DNA from: Desulfoprunum sp.
GTDB lineage: Bacteria; Desulfobacterota; Desulfobulbia; Desulfobulbales; Desulfocapsaceae
Assembly: GCA_030696435.1 (NCBI GenBank)
Contig: JAUYSF010000178.1
Location: 1-7,479, forward strand
Reading direction: 5' to 3'
Length of the DNA: 7,479 nt
How positions within the stretch are numbered: the stretch's first letter is position 1; each line of letters begins with the position of its first letter. The translations under genes were made by a program, and so were the position numbers. Below, one piece after another: positions 5,830 through 7,479 of this stretch. Under the pieces are notes generated by a model. It was not told the origin of the DNA. It saw only the letters and a program-made list of their open reading frames with translations, and searched no databases.

Positions 5830-6330
5830 ATGAAAGAAAAAGGCTATCTCGAACAAACCGACACCTTGATGGAACGGATCAAAAAAGGTGCGTTTCTTAC
5901 CGTTAAGGCAGGTGAGAAGGTCAATACCATGACCATTGGCTGGGCGACGATTGGCTATATTTGGCAAAGACCGATCTTTATGATTGCCGTGCGGGATTCA
6001 AGATATACCTTCAGCCTGCTGGAAAAAACCGACAATTTCACCGTGTCGATTCCTGCCGGTGACGAGCAGAACACGGCCCTGATGGTTTGCGGGACGAAGT
6101 CGGGCAGAGAATTTGACAAGTTCAAGCAATGCGATCTCCAGCAGAAACAGGCAAGGCATACTGAATCGCCCATCATTGACATCCCCGGCGTGCATTACGA
6201 ATGCCAAATTGTCTACAAGTCGGCAATGGACAACGCCTTTCTTGAGAGCAGTCTGGAAAAACTTTATTCGCAAAAAGATTACCACACACTCTATTACGGT
6301 GAGATTGTGGCATGCTATGAAACTGCATAG
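5830..6330 (+). CDS. Flavin reductase-like FMN-binding protein (split-barrel family)
   Basis: This is a 166-aa cytoplasmic protein of the flavin reductase domain family; members bind FMN and use NAD(P)H to reduce flavin or act as small flavoproteins. Visible family features are VNTMTIGWATIGYIWQRPIF (31-50), the phosphate-contacting R55 region with YTFSLLEKTDNFTVS (59-73), CGTKSGREFDKF (87-98) and the closing YHTLYYGEIVA (151-161). Length is normal for the family. The ATG at 5830 is chosen because AAAAGG lies upstream at fair spacing and because the family starts close to this residue. An upstream TTG at 5737 in the same frame would add 31 residues of non-family, Cys-rich sequence and is unlikely. 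It diverges from the persulfide reductase and shares its palindrome region. A redox partner role is possible but not shown. No clear own promoter was found. Confidence 0.88.
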   Translation: MKEKGYLEQTDTLMERIKKGAFLTVKAGEKVNTMTIGWATIGYIWQRPIFMIAVRDSRYTFSLLEKTDNFTVSIPAGDEQNTALMVCGTKSGREFDKFKQCDLQQKQARHTESPIIDIPGVHYECQIVYKSAMDNAFLESSLEKLYSQKDYHTLYYGEIVACYETA

Positions 6331-6372
6331 TTTCAGCAATATATCAACCTGCAACAGCAACTGAGCCGGACC

Positions 6373-6385
6373 AGGCCACAGGCCT
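6373..6385 (+). other. Short hairpin between flavin reductase and substrate-binding protein
   Basis: AGGCC, loop ACA, GGCCT forms a perfect 5-bp stem in the 95-nt gap. There is no U-tract, so it is not a convincing terminator; the two genes may be co-transcribed. Confidence 0.2.
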
Positions 6386-6425
6386 ATTCGGTCGACTCTC
6401 GTCCCCCTCACAACTGGTGAAGTGT

Positions 6426-7361
6426 ATGAAAAAATTTGTGTTCTTGGCGGCCATAATGCTGGCCGCCCTGCCGGCCCTGGCAGCTGAAACCTTGAAAATC
6501 GGCCTGCTGCAGATTGAGGACTCCGTGCCGTTCTATGTGGCAGAGCAGGAAAAATTCTATGCCCGTGAAAACCTGCAGGTCGAGCTGATTCCTTTTCTCA
6601 GCGCCCTTGAACGGGACAGCGCCCTGGCTGCCGGGGCCATTGATGGCGCCATCGATGATCCGGTGGGGGCAATCCTTTTCGATAAGGGCCAGGGGCGATT
6701 AAAAATCACCTCACTTTGCCTGGGTGAGACCGCCGCCGAGGGAGTTTTCGCCATCCTGGCTGCTCCTCAGTCCGGCATACAGACAGTCGAAGAGCTCAAA
6801 AATGTCGAGATCGCGGTGTCCAATTCGACAATCATCGAATACGTGACGGATCGGATGCTGGAGAAACGGGGTTTCAAGGCTGCTGAGATCAAAAAGATCG
6901 ATGTCAAACAGATGCCGATCCGCATGCAGATGCTGCTGTCCGACTCGGTCAAGGCCGCGACTCTGCCCGAACCCCTGGCATCGATTGCGGCAGGCAAGGG
7001 TGCCAGGGTGCTGCTTACGGATGCGGAGAGTGACGAAAGTCTCTCGCAGACAATCATCGTCTTTCGCGCAACTGTTCTCGCTGCTCGAAAAGCCGAGATC
7101 GCCGGCTTCTTTCGGGCCTATGCCAGCGCAGTTTCGGCCATCAACGGCACCCCCGAGAAATACCGGCCTCTCTTTGTCGAAAAAGGCCGCATTCCCCCGC
7201 ATCTTGCCAAAACATTTCCTCTTCCCACCTACCCGATGCCGGCCCCCTTCAGTGCCTCTTTATACAACCCGGTTATCGACTGGTTGGCGGCAAAACAGCT
7301 TGTTGCCAAGCTTCCCTATGAAACCATGGTCGCGACCGATTTCATGAATGGGCACAACTGA
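6426..7361 (+). CDS. NitT/TauT-type ABC transporter periplasmic substrate-binding protein
   Basis: This is a 311-aa protein. Residues 1-20 (MKKFVFLAAIMLAALPALAA) are a Sec signal peptide with AxA cleavage before ETLKIG, so it is periplasmic; no lipobox cysteine is seen. The mature part is a type-2 periplasmic binding fold of the NMT1/SsuA-like group: VPFYVAEQEKFYARENLQVEL (34-54), LAAGAIDGAIDDPVGA (67-82), the hinge-region VEIAVSNSTIIEYV (127-140) and LPEPLASIAAGKGARVLL (180-197). The family imports nitrate, sulfonates, taurine, thiamine precursors and other small anions, and the substrate cannot be read from the sequence. ATG 6426 is preferred because it places GGTGA (6416-6420) at ribosome-binding distance and gives a clean signal peptide. 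A GTG at 6417 would add MKC and is a less likely alternative. The ABC ATPase begins 2 nt after the stop, so they form one operon. Confidence 0.88.
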   Translation: MKKFVFLAAIMLAALPALAAETLKIGLLQIEDSVPFYVAEQEKFYARENLQVELIPFLSALERDSALAAGAIDGAIDDPVGAILFDKGQGRLKITSLCLGETAAEGVFAILAAPQSGIQTVEELKNVEIAVSNSTIIEYVTDRMLEKRGFKAAEIKKIDVKQMPIRMQMLLSDSVKAATLPEPLASIAAGKGARVLLTDAESDESLSQTIIVFRATVLAARKAEIAGFFRAYASAVSAINGTPEKYRPLFVEKGRIPPHLAKTFPLPTYPMPAPFSASLYNPVIDWLAAKQLVAKLPYETMVATDFMNGHN

Positions 7362-7363
7362 GC

Positions 7364-7479
7364 ATGATCAAGGTCCAATCAGTGAGTCTCAGTTTTCAGC
7401 ATGGCAGTACTGCGAATCAGGTCTTGCAGGAGATCTCTTTTACGGTCGAGCCGCATGGCAGTTGCGCCATCATCGGCCC
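7364..7479 (+). CDS. ABC transporter ATP-binding protein, N-terminal fragment (cut by window end)
   Basis: Thirty-eight codons are visible, and they begin MIKVQSVSLSFQHG. LQEISFTVEPHGSCAIIG follows. This is the first beta-sheet of an ABC ATPase, with the aromatic A-loop region near F11 and the approach to Walker A; the sequence stops just as the GP of the expected GPSGCGKST-type motif begins. It starts 2 nt after the stop of the substrate-binding protein, with no strong ribosome-binding site of its own, which suggests translational coupling. It is probably the cytoplasmic energy-supplying subunit of that importer, with the permease expected beyond the window. Confidence 0.85.
   Translation, partial: MIKVQSVSLSFQHGSTANQVLQEISFTVEPHGSCAIIG

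Noticed and set aside
6417..6425. GTG start of the substrate-binding protein
   Set aside because: The GTG overlaps the GGTGA that best serves as ribosome-binding site for ATG 6426, and the ATG gives a clean signal peptide.

Overview
The window reads as an ordinary chromosomal segment of a Gram-negative bacterium of moderate GC content. An OmpA-type outer-membrane protein, two Sec signal peptides and a BaeSR-type envelope-stress two-component pair show the Gram-negative envelope. The mix of a CoA-disulfide/persulfide reductase-rhodanese fusion, a FMN-binding flavin reductase and a quinone oxidoreductase suggests a sulfur-metabolising anaerobe or facultative anaerobe. My best guess is Desulfobacterota (Desulfobulbales-like); this is an inference from gene style and not proven by the sequence.

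Layout. Positions 1-1095 hold the 3' end of a BaeS-like histidine kinase followed 3 nt later by a complete BaeR-like response regulator, clearly one operon. BaeR runs tail-to-tail into a minus-strand quinone oxidoreductase (1087-2064), and the two reading frames overlap by 9 nt. A gap of 485 nt (2065-2549) carries a plausible sigma70-type promoter and a 57-nt nested hairpin. It leads into a secreted DUF4892-like/OmpA fusion protein (2550-3617).

Convergent to that gene is a 568-aa CoA-disulfide reductase-rhodanese fusion (3823-5529, minus strand). The space between the two is almost filled by a 147-bp palindromic, MITE-like element (3680-3826) with CTAG at both ends. Its outer edge contains the stop codon of the reductase.

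The reductase and a plus-strand flavin reductase (5830-6330) diverge from a 300-bp region. This region holds a near-perfect 34-bp palindrome abutting a candidate -35 box of the reductase, plus a second GC-rich hairpin. Downstream on the plus strand come a NitT/TauT-type periplasmic substrate-binding protein (6426-7361) and the start of its ABC ATPase (7364 to the window end).

How the genes may work together: BaeSR and the OmpA-like protein belong to envelope biology. The reductase-rhodanese fusion, the flavin reductase and the ABC importer could form a sulfur- or redox-linked group, but only the adjacency is seen; the functional link is inferred. I found no tRNA, rRNA, CRISPR array, prophage gene or transposase gene. 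The most distinctive signals are the three non-coding palindromic structures at 2465-2521, 3680-3826 and 5627-5660.
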